This document shows positions 8,898 to 17,579 of a DNA stretch of 64,000 nt, piece by piece; positions within the stretch are counted from its first letter, which is position 1; each line of letters opens with the position of its first letter. Source of the DNA: Mesorhizobium sophorae (GTDB lineage Bacteria; Pseudomonadota; Alphaproteobacteria; Rhizobiales; Rhizobiaceae). The position numbers and the translations under genes were made by a program. The notes under the pieces are model-generated. The model was not told the DNA's origin. It saw only the letters and a list, made by a program, of their open reading frames with translations, and did not search any database. The DNA is taken from positions 54,367 through 118,366 of the forward strand of contig NZ_NNRI01000006.1 of NCBI RefSeq assembly GCF_002270415.1. Reading direction: 5' to 3'.

Positions 8898-10412
8898 ATG
8901 AAAATGCTATCTCTGGCGCTGGCCGCGTTGGCGGGCGCGCTGTCTGTTCCCAGCGCCAACGCCGCACCTTACAAGCACGTACTGCTCATCAGTATCGACG
9001 GGCTCCATGCACTCGATCTGGCAAACTATGTCGCCGCAAATCCGAAAAGCTCGATCGCCGCGCTCGCCAGCACGGGGATATTCTATCCGAATGCGCTCAC
9101 CAGCGCCCCGTCCGACTCGTTTCCTGGCTTCGTGGCACAGGTAACCGGCGGCACGCCGAAATCGACGGGCGTGTTCTACGACGACAGTTACGACCGCACC
9201 TATTTCGCGCCGGCCTCGGATTGCAAGGGCGAGCCGGGTGCCGAGGTGGCCTTCGCCGAGAACATCGATGTCGATTCGACGCGCCTTGATGCTGGCGGCA
9301 AACCAGGCAATTTCCGCAGCCAGATCGACCCGGCTAAGCTGCCGATGACGCTGATCAACGGCAAGTGCTCGGTGGTCTATCCGCATGATTTCGTGCGGGT
9401 GAACAACATCTTCGAGATCGTGAAGGCTCATGGCGGCCGCACGGCCTGGTCAGACAAGCACCCGGCCTACGAATGGCTGAACGGACCTTCCGGCAAGGGC
9501 GTCGACGACCTCTACGCTTTGGAGCAGGACAGCTTGATTCCCGGCACGAAGGTCAAGACGACGGGCAGCTTCAAGGCCGAGCGCGACTTTGACGAAGCGC
9601 GGGTCAAGGCGGTGATCAACGAAATCAAGGGCCTCGACAGCACCGGCTCGCATCCGGCAGCCGTCCCCACGCTTTTCGGCATGAATTTCCAGGCTGTGAG
9701 CGTGGGGCAGAAGCTTCCCAAGGCGGGTCCTGGCGACGAGGCCGGTCTGGTTGGCGGCTATCTGGATGCCAGCGGCGCGCCTAGCAATGGTCTTGCCGGG
9801 CAACTCGCCTATGTCGATGGCGCCATCGGCGAACTGATGGCGGCGCTCAAGGGCAATCATCTCGCCGACTCGACGCTGATCATACTTGCCTCGAAACATG
9901 GCCAGTCGCCCATCGACCCCGCGACGTTCCAGCCACTGGACGATGATCCGTACACGAAGACGCCGGGTTACGCCTTCCACATCGCCGACGACGCCGCGCT
10001 GATCTGGCTCAAACCGCAAGACAGGGTCAAGAACCTCGCGGCGGCGCAGGATTATCTCGAGAAATCCAGCAAGGCTGAAGGCATCGCCCAGATCCAGACG
10101 CCGAACGCGCTCGCTCTCGCCTATCAGGATCCGGCCACCGACAGCCGTACACCGGACTTCATAGCCACGGTCAATCCGGGTGTGGTCTACACATCCGGCT
10201 CGAAGATTGCCGAGCACGGTGGCGCCAATGCGAACGATCGCAACGTAGCGCTTCTTATCAGCGGCCCTTCGGTCAAACCGAGGTCGGTGCCGGCTCCGGT
10301 GCAGACGACGCAGGTCGCTCCCACCATCCTGCGGGCTCTTGGCTATAACGCGAACGAACTTCAGGCCGTCAAGCTCGAAGGCACCCAGGACCTGCCGACG
10401 ATACCGTTCTAA
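8898..10412 (+). CDS. Secreted alkaline phosphatase superfamily / nucleotide pyrophosphatase-phosphodiesterase
   Basis: Periplasmic metal-dependent phosphodiesterase or phosphatase of 504 residues. The ATG at 8898 is preceded by GAGGA with a 7-base spacer and is followed by a signal peptide cleaved near ANA-APY. The core motif HVLLISIDGLHALDL supplies the first metal-binding Asp, SAPSDSFPGFVAQ is the usual nucleophile region with Ser in the Thr/Ser position, and SKHGQSPID and EHGGAN match later metal-ligand regions. A tight terminator follows at 10434. It stands alone as a transcription unit. The substrate (nucleotide, phospholipid or phosphonate) is not determined. Confidence 0.87.
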   Translation: MKMLSLALAALAGALSVPSANAAPYKHVLLISIDGLHALDLANYVAANPKSSIAALASTGIFYPNALTSAPSDSFPGFVAQVTGGTPKSTGVFYDDSYDRTYFAPASDCKGEPGAEVAFAENIDVDSTRLDAGGKPGNFRSQIDPAKLPMTLINGKCSVVYPHDFVRVNNIFEIVKAHGGRTAWSDKHPAYEWLNGPSGKGVDDLYALEQDSLIPGTKVKTTGSFKAERDFDEARVKAVINEIKGLDSTGSHPAAVPTLFGMNFQAVSVGQKLPKAGPGDEAGLVGGYLDASGAPSNGLAGQLAYVDGAIGELMAALKGNHLADSTLIILASKHGQSPIDPATFQPLDDDPYTKTPGYAFHIADDAALIWLKPQDRVKNLAAAQDYLEKSSKAEGIAQIQTPNALALAYQDPATDSRTPDFIATVNPGVVYTSGSKIAEHGGANANDRNVALLISGPSVKPRSVPAPVQTTQVAPTILRALGYNANELQAVKLEGTQDLPTIPF

Positions 10413-10433
10413 GCCCAGGATCGTACTGTTTCA

Positions 10434-10470
10434 CAATTGGCCGCGGGGGTGCTCGGCGGCCAATTGTTTT
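10434..10470 (+). terminator. Rho-independent terminator of the phosphodiesterase gene
   Basis: CAATTGGCCGC (10434-10444) pairs perfectly with GCGGCCAATTG (10456-10466), 11 bp with an 11-base loop, followed by TTTT. It lies 22 bases after the stop codon. Confidence 0.9.
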
Positions 10471-10471
10471 G

Positions 10472-10694
10472 TGAGCAGCAAGTGTTTGCAAACAGGTGAC
10501 CGCTTCGCTGATGGCAGGCCGAGATCATGACGCGTCGTCTAATTGGCCACAATTTTAGCAGGAGTGGCGCACCAGCCGGTCGGCTTTTGAGCCAAAGCAG
10601 ATCCCATTCGCTGGGCATATGCCGGTCGATATAGATCGTCTTACCATCTTTCGAATAGCCGACGAGGAAGACTCTGGGGGCAATGCGCTTCGAG
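10472..10694 (-). pseudogene. Possible gene remnant, unknown family
   Basis: On the minus strand a frame reads RVFLVGYSKDGKTIYIDRHM, which looks like real protein, but it has no start codon in context. Downstream the frame runs through the phosphodiesterase terminator and stops at 10409. The region is probably the remains of a gene cut on both sides. I do not recognise the family. Confidence 0.3.
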
Positions 10695-10707
10695 GCTGCT
10701 GGCCTAG

Positions 10708-11004
10708 CTATTGTCGTCCGGTTCGATAGGAGGGCTGAACGACAATTTGTGGGCGCTTGTACCCGTCTGGCTGAACTGGCGAGCCTGTGCCCGTCTCGGA
10801 CCCATTGTTGAGTTGAATTGGCTGTTTTGCCGAGGTCCCACCATCGCCTTCAACGTATAGCCGTTCACTCTCCGTTTGGCTCGTTCCGTTGCCATAGTAG
10901 ATGATTGACGGCCATTTCTTGTCGACCCTTTGCTCGTCTGCCAAGCTACAGGTTGCCGCGAGAATCAATGCAGCCAGCGCCAAGATAGCCTTCATTTTAG
11001 TCAT
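10708..11004 (-). CDS. Small secreted protein of unknown function
   Basis: 98 residues. The N-terminus MTKMKAILALAALILAATC followed by SLADEQ is a classic signal peptide with cleavage near SLA-DEQ. A cysteine at residue 19 could instead make a lipobox-like site, but ATC-S does not fit well. The mature part is polar, rich in Gly, Ser and Gln, and has no recognised domain. A second ATG at 10995 could be used. It stands alone. Confidence 0.6.
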   Translation of the reverse strand: MTKMKAILALAALILAATCSLADEQRVDKKWPSIIYYGNGTSQTESERLYVEGDGGTSAKQPIQLNNGSETGTGSPVQPDGYKRPQIVVQPSYRTGRQ

Positions 11005-11537
11005 CCATCACAAACCAAAAAGATGCGCATGGAATCAGAAGTTTGTCGTTAAAGGAATTCTGCAAATTGTAGTCTTCCGCGAAGTCAGCCAGCAAGGCAG
11101 AGACGGCAACAGAAGACCCGCAGGCCGAGCGTCATTCGTTTGCCGCCTCCACCACCACCGCCGGATTCGATAACCCTGACAAGATCCATGGTCCACTCCA
11201 CCATTTTTTCGGTCATATCTGTCCAGAGCTTTTCGTGCCTGCATTCATCTGCCGCGCGGCATCGACGTAGGCTTCGCGGATTTGCGCGTACCTGGCCTCA
11301 CGCTCCGCTTCTGGCAAGGCGACGATCTCAGAGGCCACGGAGATATCACGCGCTGACGGCCAGCAGGCTGCTGGATTCGCACCGGACCACAGACACCGGC
11401 ACGTCCTCAGACACAATCCAGAAACAAAATTCTACATTCCGGAAACGCTGCCGAAAAATACCGGAGCCATATTCTTTGTCGCAAGGGTCGGGTCATCGAC
11501 CTGATCCAACTCCGGCCAGCGAAAAAGGAAATGGCTC
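11005..11537. other. Intergenic region with a possible gene remnant
   Basis: No complete gene is supported. On the minus strand 11213-11416 reads SARDISVASEIVALPEAERE and continues ARYAQIREAYVDAARQMN, a helical sequence with natural composition but an improbable N-terminus, so it may be the 3' end of a lost gene. The 5' leader of the histidine-rich peptide gene lies at the right end. Confidence 0.4.
11213..11416 (-). pseudogene. Possible 3' fragment of an unknown gene
   Basis: The last ~45 codons read as an amphipathic helical protein (see the region entry). The first ~20 residues, including MCLRTCRCLWSG, look like read-through of non-coding DNA. No ribosome site is visible. Confidence 0.25.
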
Positions 11538-11753
11538 ATGAAAAAGTCCCTGTCCGCCCTCGGCCTTGCTGTTGCACTTGCTCTGACGATGCCGGTCATC
11601 GGCGCGAGCAGCGCGAATGCAGCGATGACGCATAGCACTGTGACGCATCATCATCACTATCACCATCACCATCACCACTATCACCATCATCACAATCACC
11701 ATTATCATCACGTTAACCGGCATCGCCAACATCATAACCAGCCGGCTTACTAA
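11538..11753 (+). CDS. Histidine-rich exported peptide, putative metal binder
   Basis: 71 residues. AAGGAA lies 8 bases before the ATG. Residues 1-28 are a standard Sec signal (MKKSLSALGLAVALALTMPV, ending SANA). The mature peptide of about 43 residues contains 24 histidines in HHHHYHHHHHH-type runs, with Tyr, Asn and Arg between them. Such a composition binds Ni, Zn, Cu or Co. A storage, buffering or delivery role in the periplasm is an inference. It is flanked by its own terminator and no metal transporter is adjacent. Confidence 0.8.
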   Translation: MKKSLSALGLAVALALTMPVIGASSANAAMTHSTVTHHHHYHHHHHHYHHHHNHHYHHVNRHRQHHNQPAY

Positions 11754-11769
11754 GTACGGGCTCGCCACT

Positions 11770-11810
11770 AGAAGACTGGCTCTGAATTTCATCCGAGCCG
11801 GTCTTCTTTT
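11770..11810 (+). terminator. Rho-independent terminator of the histidine-rich peptide gene
   Basis: AGAAGACTGGCTC (11770-11782) pairs with GAGCCGGTCTTCT (11795-11807) with one G-T pair, followed by a T run. It lies 16 bases after the stop codon. Confidence 0.88.
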
Positions 11811-12145
11811 GTGCGGCAGATGTCGCCCACCAGCTGCCCCGGTCGATATGCGACCGGTCTGGTTTTGCTGCGCGTCCATGAAATTGCGCAGGGTGATGTA
11901 GTCCAAAGGGGACCGCTCAGCGGCGTTGGTGCCAATGTGGGCCCCTTTTTCGAGATGACCCCCGCCTGTCGGATATGCCCCCAGCGGGCCTTTGCCGCTC
12001 CTACCAGCGCGAGCCGAGCGGGGTCCGCGATCCGTGCTTGCGCAAACCGCGGGTGCCTTTGTCGTCGATCTGAGGGGGACCTACAAGGCAATGGCAATGG
12101 GTCGCAAGTGCCTCACGAAATGATCGCCATACGTGCATTCGACCC

Positions 12146-12241
12146 TAAAGCGCGCCGCGTTTGAAAGTATTCGTCCGACGCGCTTGTCTTGTTTTTATGG
12201 ATGTCGTTGTCGCAAAACCGCTGCACACTTTTTCGATGCAC
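12146..12241 (+). repeat. Palindromic intergenic repeat, copy A (degenerate)
   Basis: AAAGCGCGCCGCG, an imperfect inverted CGACGCGCTT, then TTGTTTTTATGGATGTCG and CGCAAAACCGCTGCACACTT. From memory this is the layout of a repeat common between genes in Mesorhizobium. A second, cleaner copy of the palindrome is at 16242-16281 in the opposite orientation. Confidence 0.6.
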
Positions 12242-12243
12242 AA

Positions 12244-12267
12244 GGCGCCGGCCTAATCGCCGGCGCC
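12244..12267. terminator. Perfect GC-rich hairpin
   Basis: GGCGCCGGC (12244-12252) and GCCGGCGCC (12259-12267) pair perfectly over a 6-base loop. It lies 23 bases past the stop of the hydrolase gene on the minus strand. There is no T run, so a terminator role is tentative. Confidence 0.4.
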
Positions 12268-12290
12268 ATCGCCGGCTAAAGCCCTCTCTG

Positions 12291-13544
12291 TCATCGGTTG
12301 GTGACCGTATCTCCCAGAACGCCTTTGAGTTCATCCGCTTCGCTGGAAAGGTGTCGTCTCGATGTCGGATCGACGATCGATTCTGGTGCCGCAACAGCAA
12401 GCCCGACAGCCTCGCCCGTAGCCATTCCAATGTTGGCCGATTCCCTAAACATCCTGTCGCCAAGTCCCTCATGCCAATCATCAATGATCTGGCCGTCTTC
12501 GAGGCGTCCGCCGATCAGTCGGACCAACTCCGGGCTAGTTGAGAACTTGCCGTGATTAAGGCTGTCGTCGCCCTCCCGCTTGGTCAGATCAACAACTGCA
12601 ATGTGTTCCGAGGCAAGTTGGGTCTTGTATGGTTCTTTGGTCGGATCGATGGCTCCAAGCCTGGCTGTGCTGCCCCAAACACGGCGTGAAATCGCCAGCG
12701 CGTGATCATCCTGCGAAACGAACAAGGTGAAATTGGGCCTCGGGCTTCCCATGTCGTCGATCTCGTTGGCGAATACATCGACGTCGACATCCGGCGCAGC
12801 AAGCATGACATCCTTGATTTTGGCCGGCAAGCGCCGGTCCCGTATCGCCATTTGACGGAGCGTCTCCAGCGTCAGCCAATTGCCCATGGAATGCGCCAGT
12901 ATTGTTATTTCGCCGACGGATGGATCCTTTGCCAAAAGGTTCAACACCTGCTCAAATCCGTCGCGGGAAAAATTGGTGCTCTCCCGATCATAGCCATAGG
13001 CGAAAACGCTGGCACGCGAGGGCCAGGTGAAAAGCACTGGCACGATCGGCGTGCCGGCATCGTGGACGATTTGGGCGGACCGAAAGACAGCATCATCAAA
13101 GCGGTTATTGAAGCCGTGTACGAACACGAGGACGCGGCGTTTCGGCGTCACATCGGCGTCCGATCGAACCCATTGGCGGGCCTGCTCAAGATCGAGTCGC
13201 TCTGCCTTCATTGCCACAAAATCAGTGGCAGGATTGCCCGGCGTCTTCTTTGGCCATTCGACCTCGCCGATTTTGCGAGTTTTGTCAGGAGGGATGGAAA
13301 CGACAATATTGGCAAAGCTCAACGCCTTGCCGCGCTCGCCCGAGTACATTTCACCTGAAGTTGTGTCAGCCCGGCGCATCGTTGCCACCAACATGTCGAC
13401 TTTTGACGTGTTGGGAGCGATGGCCGATACCGGAAGCAGCACATTCTCCGGGCGTCCTGCACAGGCCCCGAGAAGCGCCACCAAAACTAAGGATGGAAGG
13501 ACCGGGCTTTGCTTAGTCCACATCCTAGCACACCAAAAATGCAT
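12291..13544 (-). CDS. DUF900-type alpha/beta hydrolase lipoprotein
   Basis: 417 residues from the ATG at 13544, chosen because GGGAGG lies 7 bases upstream. The N-terminus ends in a lipobox, LVALLGAC, so the protein should be a lipidated cell-envelope hydrolase. The alpha/beta fold is shown by VLVFVHGFNNRFDDAVFR (oxyanion loop) and ILAHSMGNWL (nucleophile Ser in GHSMG-like context). A later Asp and SLNHGKF are candidates for the remaining triad. The family is widespread and largely uncharacterised; esterase activity is presumed. The 22 codons upstream of this start derive from a decayed ligase gene. Confidence 0.82.
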   Translation of the reverse strand: MHFWCARMWTKQSPVLPSLVLVALLGACAGRPENVLLPVSAIAPNTSKVDMLVATMRRADTTSGEMYSGERGKALSFANIVVSIPPDKTRKIGEVEWPKKTPGNPATDFVAMKAERLDLEQARQWVRSDADVTPKRRVLVFVHGFNNRFDDAVFRSAQIVHDAGTPIVPVLFTWPSRASVFAYGYDRESTNFSRDGFEQVLNLLAKDPSVGEITILAHSMGNWLTLETLRQMAIRDRRLPAKIKDVMLAAPDVDVDVFANEIDDMGSPRPNFTLFVSQDDHALAISRRVWGSTARLGAIDPTKEPYKTQLASEHIAVVDLTKREGDDSLNHGKFSTSPELVRLIGGRLEDGQIIDDWHEGLGDRMFRESANIGMATGEAVGLAVAAPESIVDPTSRRHLSSEADELKGVLGDTVTNR

Positions 13545-13775
13545 CAATCTTCCTCCCGAAATCCTGCAGCGATGCGTGCCGCAGATCTTCCTCGCCCCGC
13601 AATGCTTCACACGGCCTACCAGCCCAGGCTAGACCCCCATTGCGTCGCCGGCCGCTTCATACCCTTGGGCGCGGCCCCTGCGTGGTCCTGGACACCCTTC
13701 CAGAGCCGTTCGCGCATCTCCCGGTTCAAGGTGATGAATGCCGAGCCTACATAGCGACCCGGTGCTGCGATCAGC
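13544..13775 (-). pseudogene. 3' fragment of an ATP-dependent DNA ligase gene
   Basis: The minus strand reads YVGSAFITLNREMRERLWKG and then PKGMKRPATQW, matching the C-terminus of the intact ligase at 30107-31000 almost residue for residue. At least two single-base deletions (near 13600 and 13555) and an in-frame stop break it, and its 5' part is missing. Its end supplies the ribosome site of the hydrolase gene. Confidence 0.85.
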
Positions 13776-13906
13776 TAAGAGCTCGATCGCAGGCTTACTT
13801 GCCTCCGCTCCACTCTACTGCAGGTCGAATTCGCCGAACGCGTGGCACTTCGCCTTTCAGCCCTTTGATCGACGTGCCGCCGCGGCATCTGCAGTTCGCG
13901 ATCGCA

Positions 13907-14959
13907 TCAACCGCTATCGCGACTCCGCCGCTGCTCTGAAGGGCTTTTCCCAGTCCATCGACGGCACGCATGGGTGAATGCGCTTTGCTGGCGAAAGCCG
14001 AGCAGCCAGGCGATTTGCGAAATTTGCAGTTTTGGTTCTTCGAGATAGCGCACGGCGAGATCACGCCGCAGTTCGTCCAGTATTTCTCCAAAGCTCAGCC
14101 CTGCTGCTGCCAAACGGCGGGCGAACGTCCTTTCGCTGAGCCCAAGCTGCTTTGCGACCGCCTTCGCCTGCGCTTCGGCGTGCGGGAGCAAAGGCGCAAT
14201 GGCGTTCTCCACAACCGTTCGGAAAGGGCTCACAGTGGCAGTGCGAACCACTATGGCATCCTCGCAGCTCTTTAGCATCAGTTCGTGCAGAAATGGGTCA
14301 GCTCCAACCATGGGGAGGTCCATCGATGCAGCGTCGAAACTCAGTCCATCCGCATGCGCGTCGAACTCGACCTCGCAACCTAACAGCTTTCGTACCCGCT
14401 GCAGATGGTCTGACCTATGGTGGACGAAACTCGCTGCAAGCGGTACCAGCTTTCGGCCGACAAGCTGCCGGCAAAGTCGCAACATCACAAGAGTGAAAAA
14501 CTCCATCTGATGCCGGTCCAGGTGACGCGGCACCCCCGCATAAGACAAGCCCACGCGACAGAAGGTGCCGTTGTGAATCCTTGCGACCAGCGCCTCATTA
14601 CCCACGCACACGTACCGCTCAAGCCGCCCGAGAGCGTCGCCGAGTTGGTTCGATGAAGCAGCCACATAGTAAAGCATGCTCAATTCGCGCAAATCGACTT
14701 TCTCGGCTAGGCTGAACCCGAAAAAATCGTCTCCGACTTCGTGTGCGGCCAACTCAAGAAATTCAATCTGGGAAACCACGCTGATCCTGTCGCGCCGATC
14801 AAGCGCCGCGGCAGAAAGGCCAGCGCGCGCCAGCAACCGCGCCGGGTCGATGTTGCGTCGCTCTAGTTCAGCAGAGGCCAAGCGTGCGGCCAGACCTGCT
14901 GCAGTCGGTATGGCTGCCAGTCTTCGAACAGCCGTTTCACTCTGTTCGACCACTGGCAC
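13907..14959 (-). CDS. AraC-family transcriptional regulator
   Basis: 350 residues. The N-terminal ~210 residues match the arabinose-binding-like domain of OruR/ArgR-type AraC regulators (RISVVSQIEFLELAAHEVGD). The C-terminal ~100 residues are a double helix-turn-helix (LGLSERTFARRLAAAGLSFG and ISQIAWLLGFRQQSAFTHAC). The start is a GTG at 14959 with AAGG just upstream. No co-oriented target gene is adjacent, and the divergent side (14960 onward) has no gene for several hundred bases, so its regulon is unknown. Confidence 0.9.
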   Translation of the reverse strand: MPVVEQSETAVRRLAAIPTAAGLAARLASAELERRNIDPARLLARAGLSAAALDRRDRISVVSQIEFLELAAHEVGDDFFGFSLAEKVDLRELSMLYYVAASSNQLGDALGRLERYVCVGNEALVARIHNGTFCRVGLSYAGVPRHLDRHQMEFFTLVMLRLCRQLVGRKLVPLAASFVHHRSDHLQRVRKLLGCEVEFDAHADGLSFDAASMDLPMVGADPFLHELMLKSCEDAIVVRTATVSPFRTVVENAIAPLLPHAEAQAKAVAKQLGLSERTFARRLAAAGLSFGEILDELRRDLAVRYLEEPKLQISQIAWLLGFRQQSAFTHACRRWTGKSPSEQRRSRDSG

Positions 14960-15864
14960 ACACCTTTTCGGACCGCTCGATCCTCACATTATGAACCTTG
15001 GCAGCTAAGCGCAAATACTTGTCACAGCGCCGCAAGATCAACTCGGACGAACCATCGATGTGAACAATCCGCAGGAAAAAGATCTAACCGCAGTCGCTGA
15101 ACGGCCGACGGAAACTGGGACGTGTTTTCGCAGTCCGTTCCTGCGACCGACGGCAGGACACCTGCGGCGAGGAGGCGGCGGCGCAAGAGAATCTAACTTT
15201 GCGCCGCTGTCCCTCCGAGCCGGTTAATCAAAGCATGAAGAAATTGGCGGGAACGGCGGTCGGAGAGGTAGCGCGACGTTCCCGCCGGTCCGGGCCGACT
15301 GGTCGTTGCAAGCGACGGTGTGGCTTGGGTTGGCAGCATGTCGCCGACCATTGCCGTGCGTAGAAGTCGAAGGCCTCTACAAAAAAACGGAGAAGGTTAG
15401 TTTTCGGTGCCCTCCCCTCTACCACCTTCAAAGTCCAAACCATTCTCCGGTCCCCTCACGGCTTCCCGAAATCCCAGCGTTTGCGGGATGTGCGGCCGAA
15501 AGCTGGGGAGAGCGGAAACATCGTTCTCGCCCCAACCGCTCTCTGAATGCCCATCATTCTCCGAAGCTGGGGAGTAGCTCCAAAAATCCCCAGGTTTTGA
15601 CAACAGCAATATCAATGCCTTAGCGCCAGCCTTGCTGCGGCAGTTTTGCGGTTCGCTCGCCTGTCAAGAAAGACCACAACTAAGTTGTCGCTCGCTAGGC
15701 CCGGCTTGCGCCAACACGGACATCGCCAAGCCACTGCTCGACGTCGTTTCTGGGCCGACAACTGCCCGACCGCTATCGTGACGAAGTTACCAGCAAGCGG
15801 TCGTTCCGATGACGACCCCATTGTCGCCGTCTGCGGCAAGCACGTCGAACTGCGGGATTTGCCC
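14960..15864. other. Gene-poor region
   Basis: No supported gene. It holds a 9-bp inverted repeat (GGCGGGAAC 15246-15254, GTTCCCGCC 15278-15286, 23-base loop) and a 40-base segment at 15389-15428 that recurs at 43465-43504. Short open frames on both strands look random. Confidence 0.5.
15389..15428 (+). repeat. Dispersed 40-bp repeat resembling a tRNA 3' end, copy 1
   Basis: 33 of 40 bases match 43465-43504, including GGAGAAGGTT and CCCTCTACCAC. The CTACCA end recalls the 3' end of a tRNA gene and may be an old attachment site. Confidence 0.5.
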
Positions 15865-16224
15865 CTAGCCGACCTTCGCCCGAACCTGGTGAGAGTGAAA
15901 ACTCGAAGAGCGTTTGGTGGATCGCCAAGCTGCAAGGAGCCTATCGACATTGGCGTCCACGCCATCGCCAGTATCCAGTTCAAGGTCGTAGGACTTGCCG
16001 ACATGAATGGTCTCGAAGTCGCGCTTTGCGCTGCCTTCTGGCCTGTCGCCGCGCCGCTTCTCGCGCTTAATCAGCACTTCAAGCGGGCAATGCACAGCGA
16101 CGAAGAAAACATCGTGGCGTTCAAGGAACTCGCACAGCACCTTCAGGCAGCCCTCGGTATCCAGTATATGCTCAGAATGAGGTGGTTGCTCGCATCCGCC
16201 GTCACAGACCTCGGTTTTGCGCAT
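15865..16224 (-). pseudogene. C-terminal relic of a chloramphenicol phosphotransferase-like kinase
   Basis: The frame carries FLERHDVFFVAVHCPLEVLI and then REKRRGDRPEG and YDLELDTGDGVDANV. These are the C-terminal features of the chloramphenicol 3-O-phosphotransferase-like P-loop kinases. The N-terminal third with the P-loop is missing: the first ~25 residues are unrelated. The break is next to the palindromic repeat at 16242-16281. The relic cannot be an active kinase. Confidence 0.7.
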
Positions 16225-16241
16225 GCATCAAGCAAGGACCT

Positions 16242-16281
16242 AAAGCGCGTCGCGTGCATCCGTTTCGACGCGACGCGCTTT
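16242..16281 (-). repeat. Palindromic intergenic repeat, copy B
   Basis: AAAGCGCGTCGCG (16242-16254) and CGCGACGCGCTTT (16269-16281) form a perfect 13-bp inverted repeat with a 14-base loop. Flanking AGGTCCTTGCTTGATGCAT on the minus strand matches the known extension of such repeats in rhizobia, from memory. Confidence 0.7.
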
Positions 16282-16364
16282 TAGATTTGAAGGCTTCGGC
16301 GGCGGATCTTCGCGCCCGTCCGCAAAGGGAACAGGCAGCAGGGGGAAAGGGCAGCATCCCAAAG

Positions 16365-17579
16365 TCACCAGCTCTCGAGCATTTCATAGCGACGGCGCAT
16401 CAGGTAGATGCTGGCGTTCTCGTAGTCGCGCCGGTCGAGCATGGCGCGGTCTTCGGCAAAAGTCTCGCCCCGAAACATCCGTCTGAGGCGCGGATCGAGG
16501 TCGGCTCGGGCCTGGGTCCGCAGGTCCTCCGCACAGGCGCTGTCGCCCATCGCATGGCAGGCGGCGGCCCCGACCACCGCAAAGTCGGCATTGAAGCCGA
16601 GCACCTTAATATAGTAATTCGCGAAACTGGCGGCGCGCGGGTACTCGCCTGCGCCGTACAGCTCGTAGAGGATACGGAAGTTGAGGTTGCGCGACAGGAT
16701 GTGCGGAAAGGCCAGGATGGCATCGTCGAAGCCCTCGATCATGCCGGGCTTCTGATCGGTGAGCTCGGAAAGCGCCATGATGTAGTCGCCCAGGGCACCG
16801 ACCAGCGGACCTGCCTGTCGATCGAGGATGTATTCGATATCCCCTCTCGCTTGCGTGTTGTCCATTGTGGCGAAGAAATCGGCGTCGCGCCAATAGTAGA
16901 GATTAGATCTCTCGACGCCGGGTGCCAGAGCGGCGGCGGTGTCGATCATTGTCTTTCCGTCCGTCGACTCGAAGAGAACCGCTTCCTTCAGAACCGAGTC
17001 CATTGTGTCGAAGGGGATCGAGAACAGCTTACGGCCGCCTTCTTCGAACCAACGGCCGCCGAAATCCTGCATCAGCGCATTCTTGGAAAGGAGAAAGTTC
17101 TCTTCGGCCCGCGGATCGATGAAGGTCACCAGCTTCTTGTCCGCATCGATACGGTAGATGATGGTCGAGTGATCGGTAAAGCCATCGCTCAGCATGGCAT
17201 TGTCGCCCGGCGCAAGGATGCATGGCCAGCGATCGATTGGCATCATCAGGTCGCCGCTCGGCAGGTCGACTTCAGTCGCGCTTCCTGCGGCCCCAAAACG
17301 CACGACGGCCATGGGATTGGTCAGGTAGTCGTGCTCCCAGATGTTCCAGAGCATCTGGTCGGCCGGTCCTTCCTCATCCATCGCCTCATTGTTGACGTAG
17401 GGCGCCTCGTTGGGGCTGCCGTAGGGCGATGCCGCCCTCAGGTCGAACAGATGCTCGAGGTTCTCGAGCTTCAGTTCGCTTCGAACCACCGGACAATCGG
17501 CAATGCCGGCAACGACCGGCAATGTCGCGCCCGCAAGTAGGCTAGTTGTGCAGATACAGAGGCTCAGAACGCGTTTCAT
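16365..17579 (-). CDS. Secreted protein of unknown function with a helical C-terminus
   Basis: 404 residues from the ATG at 17579. The first ~25 residues (MKRVLSLCICTTSLLAGATL) form a Sec signal. The mature protein starts with an acidic region (NEAPYVNNEAMDEEGPADQM) and ends in helical stretches resembling TPR-like repeats (YPRAASFANYYIKVLGFNAD, DSACAEDLRTQARADLDP). No catalytic motif is recognised. The gene overlaps the 3' end of the preceding membrane protein gene by 38 bases, which suggests translational coupling and a shared task at the cell envelope. Confidence 0.75.
   Translation of the reverse strand: MKRVLSLCICTTSLLAGATLPVVAGIADCPVVRSELKLENLEHLFDLRAASPYGSPNEAPYVNNEAMDEEGPADQMLWNIWEHDYLTNPMAVVRFGAAGSATEVDLPSGDLMMPIDRWPCILAPGDNAMLSDGFTDHSTIIYRIDADKKLVTFIDPRAEENFLLSKNALMQDFGGRWFEEGGRKLFSIPFDTMDSVLKEAVLFESTDGKTMIDTAAALAPGVERSNLYYWRDADFFATMDNTQARGDIEYILDRQAGPLVGALGDYIMALSELTDQKPGMIEGFDDAILAFPHILSRNLNFRILYELYGAGEYPRAASFANYYIKVLGFNADFAVVGAAACHAMGDSACAEDLRTQARADLDPRLRRMFRGETFAEDRAMLDRRDYENASIYLMRRRYEMLESW

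Larger units (their letters stand above)
11811..12290. other. Intergenic region with a rhizobial-type repeat
   Basis: Open frames on either strand here lack any family signature. The recognisable content is the repeat at 12146-12241 and a perfect GC-rich hairpin at 12244-12267. The AGGGGACC/GGGCCCCTT stretches near 11908 and 11940 may be insertion-sequence debris, but I cannot assign a family. Confidence 0.4.

Noticed and set aside
15246..15286. Intrinsic terminator near 15.25 kb
   Set aside because: The 9-bp stem has a 23-base loop and no T run, and no gene ends nearby in either direction.
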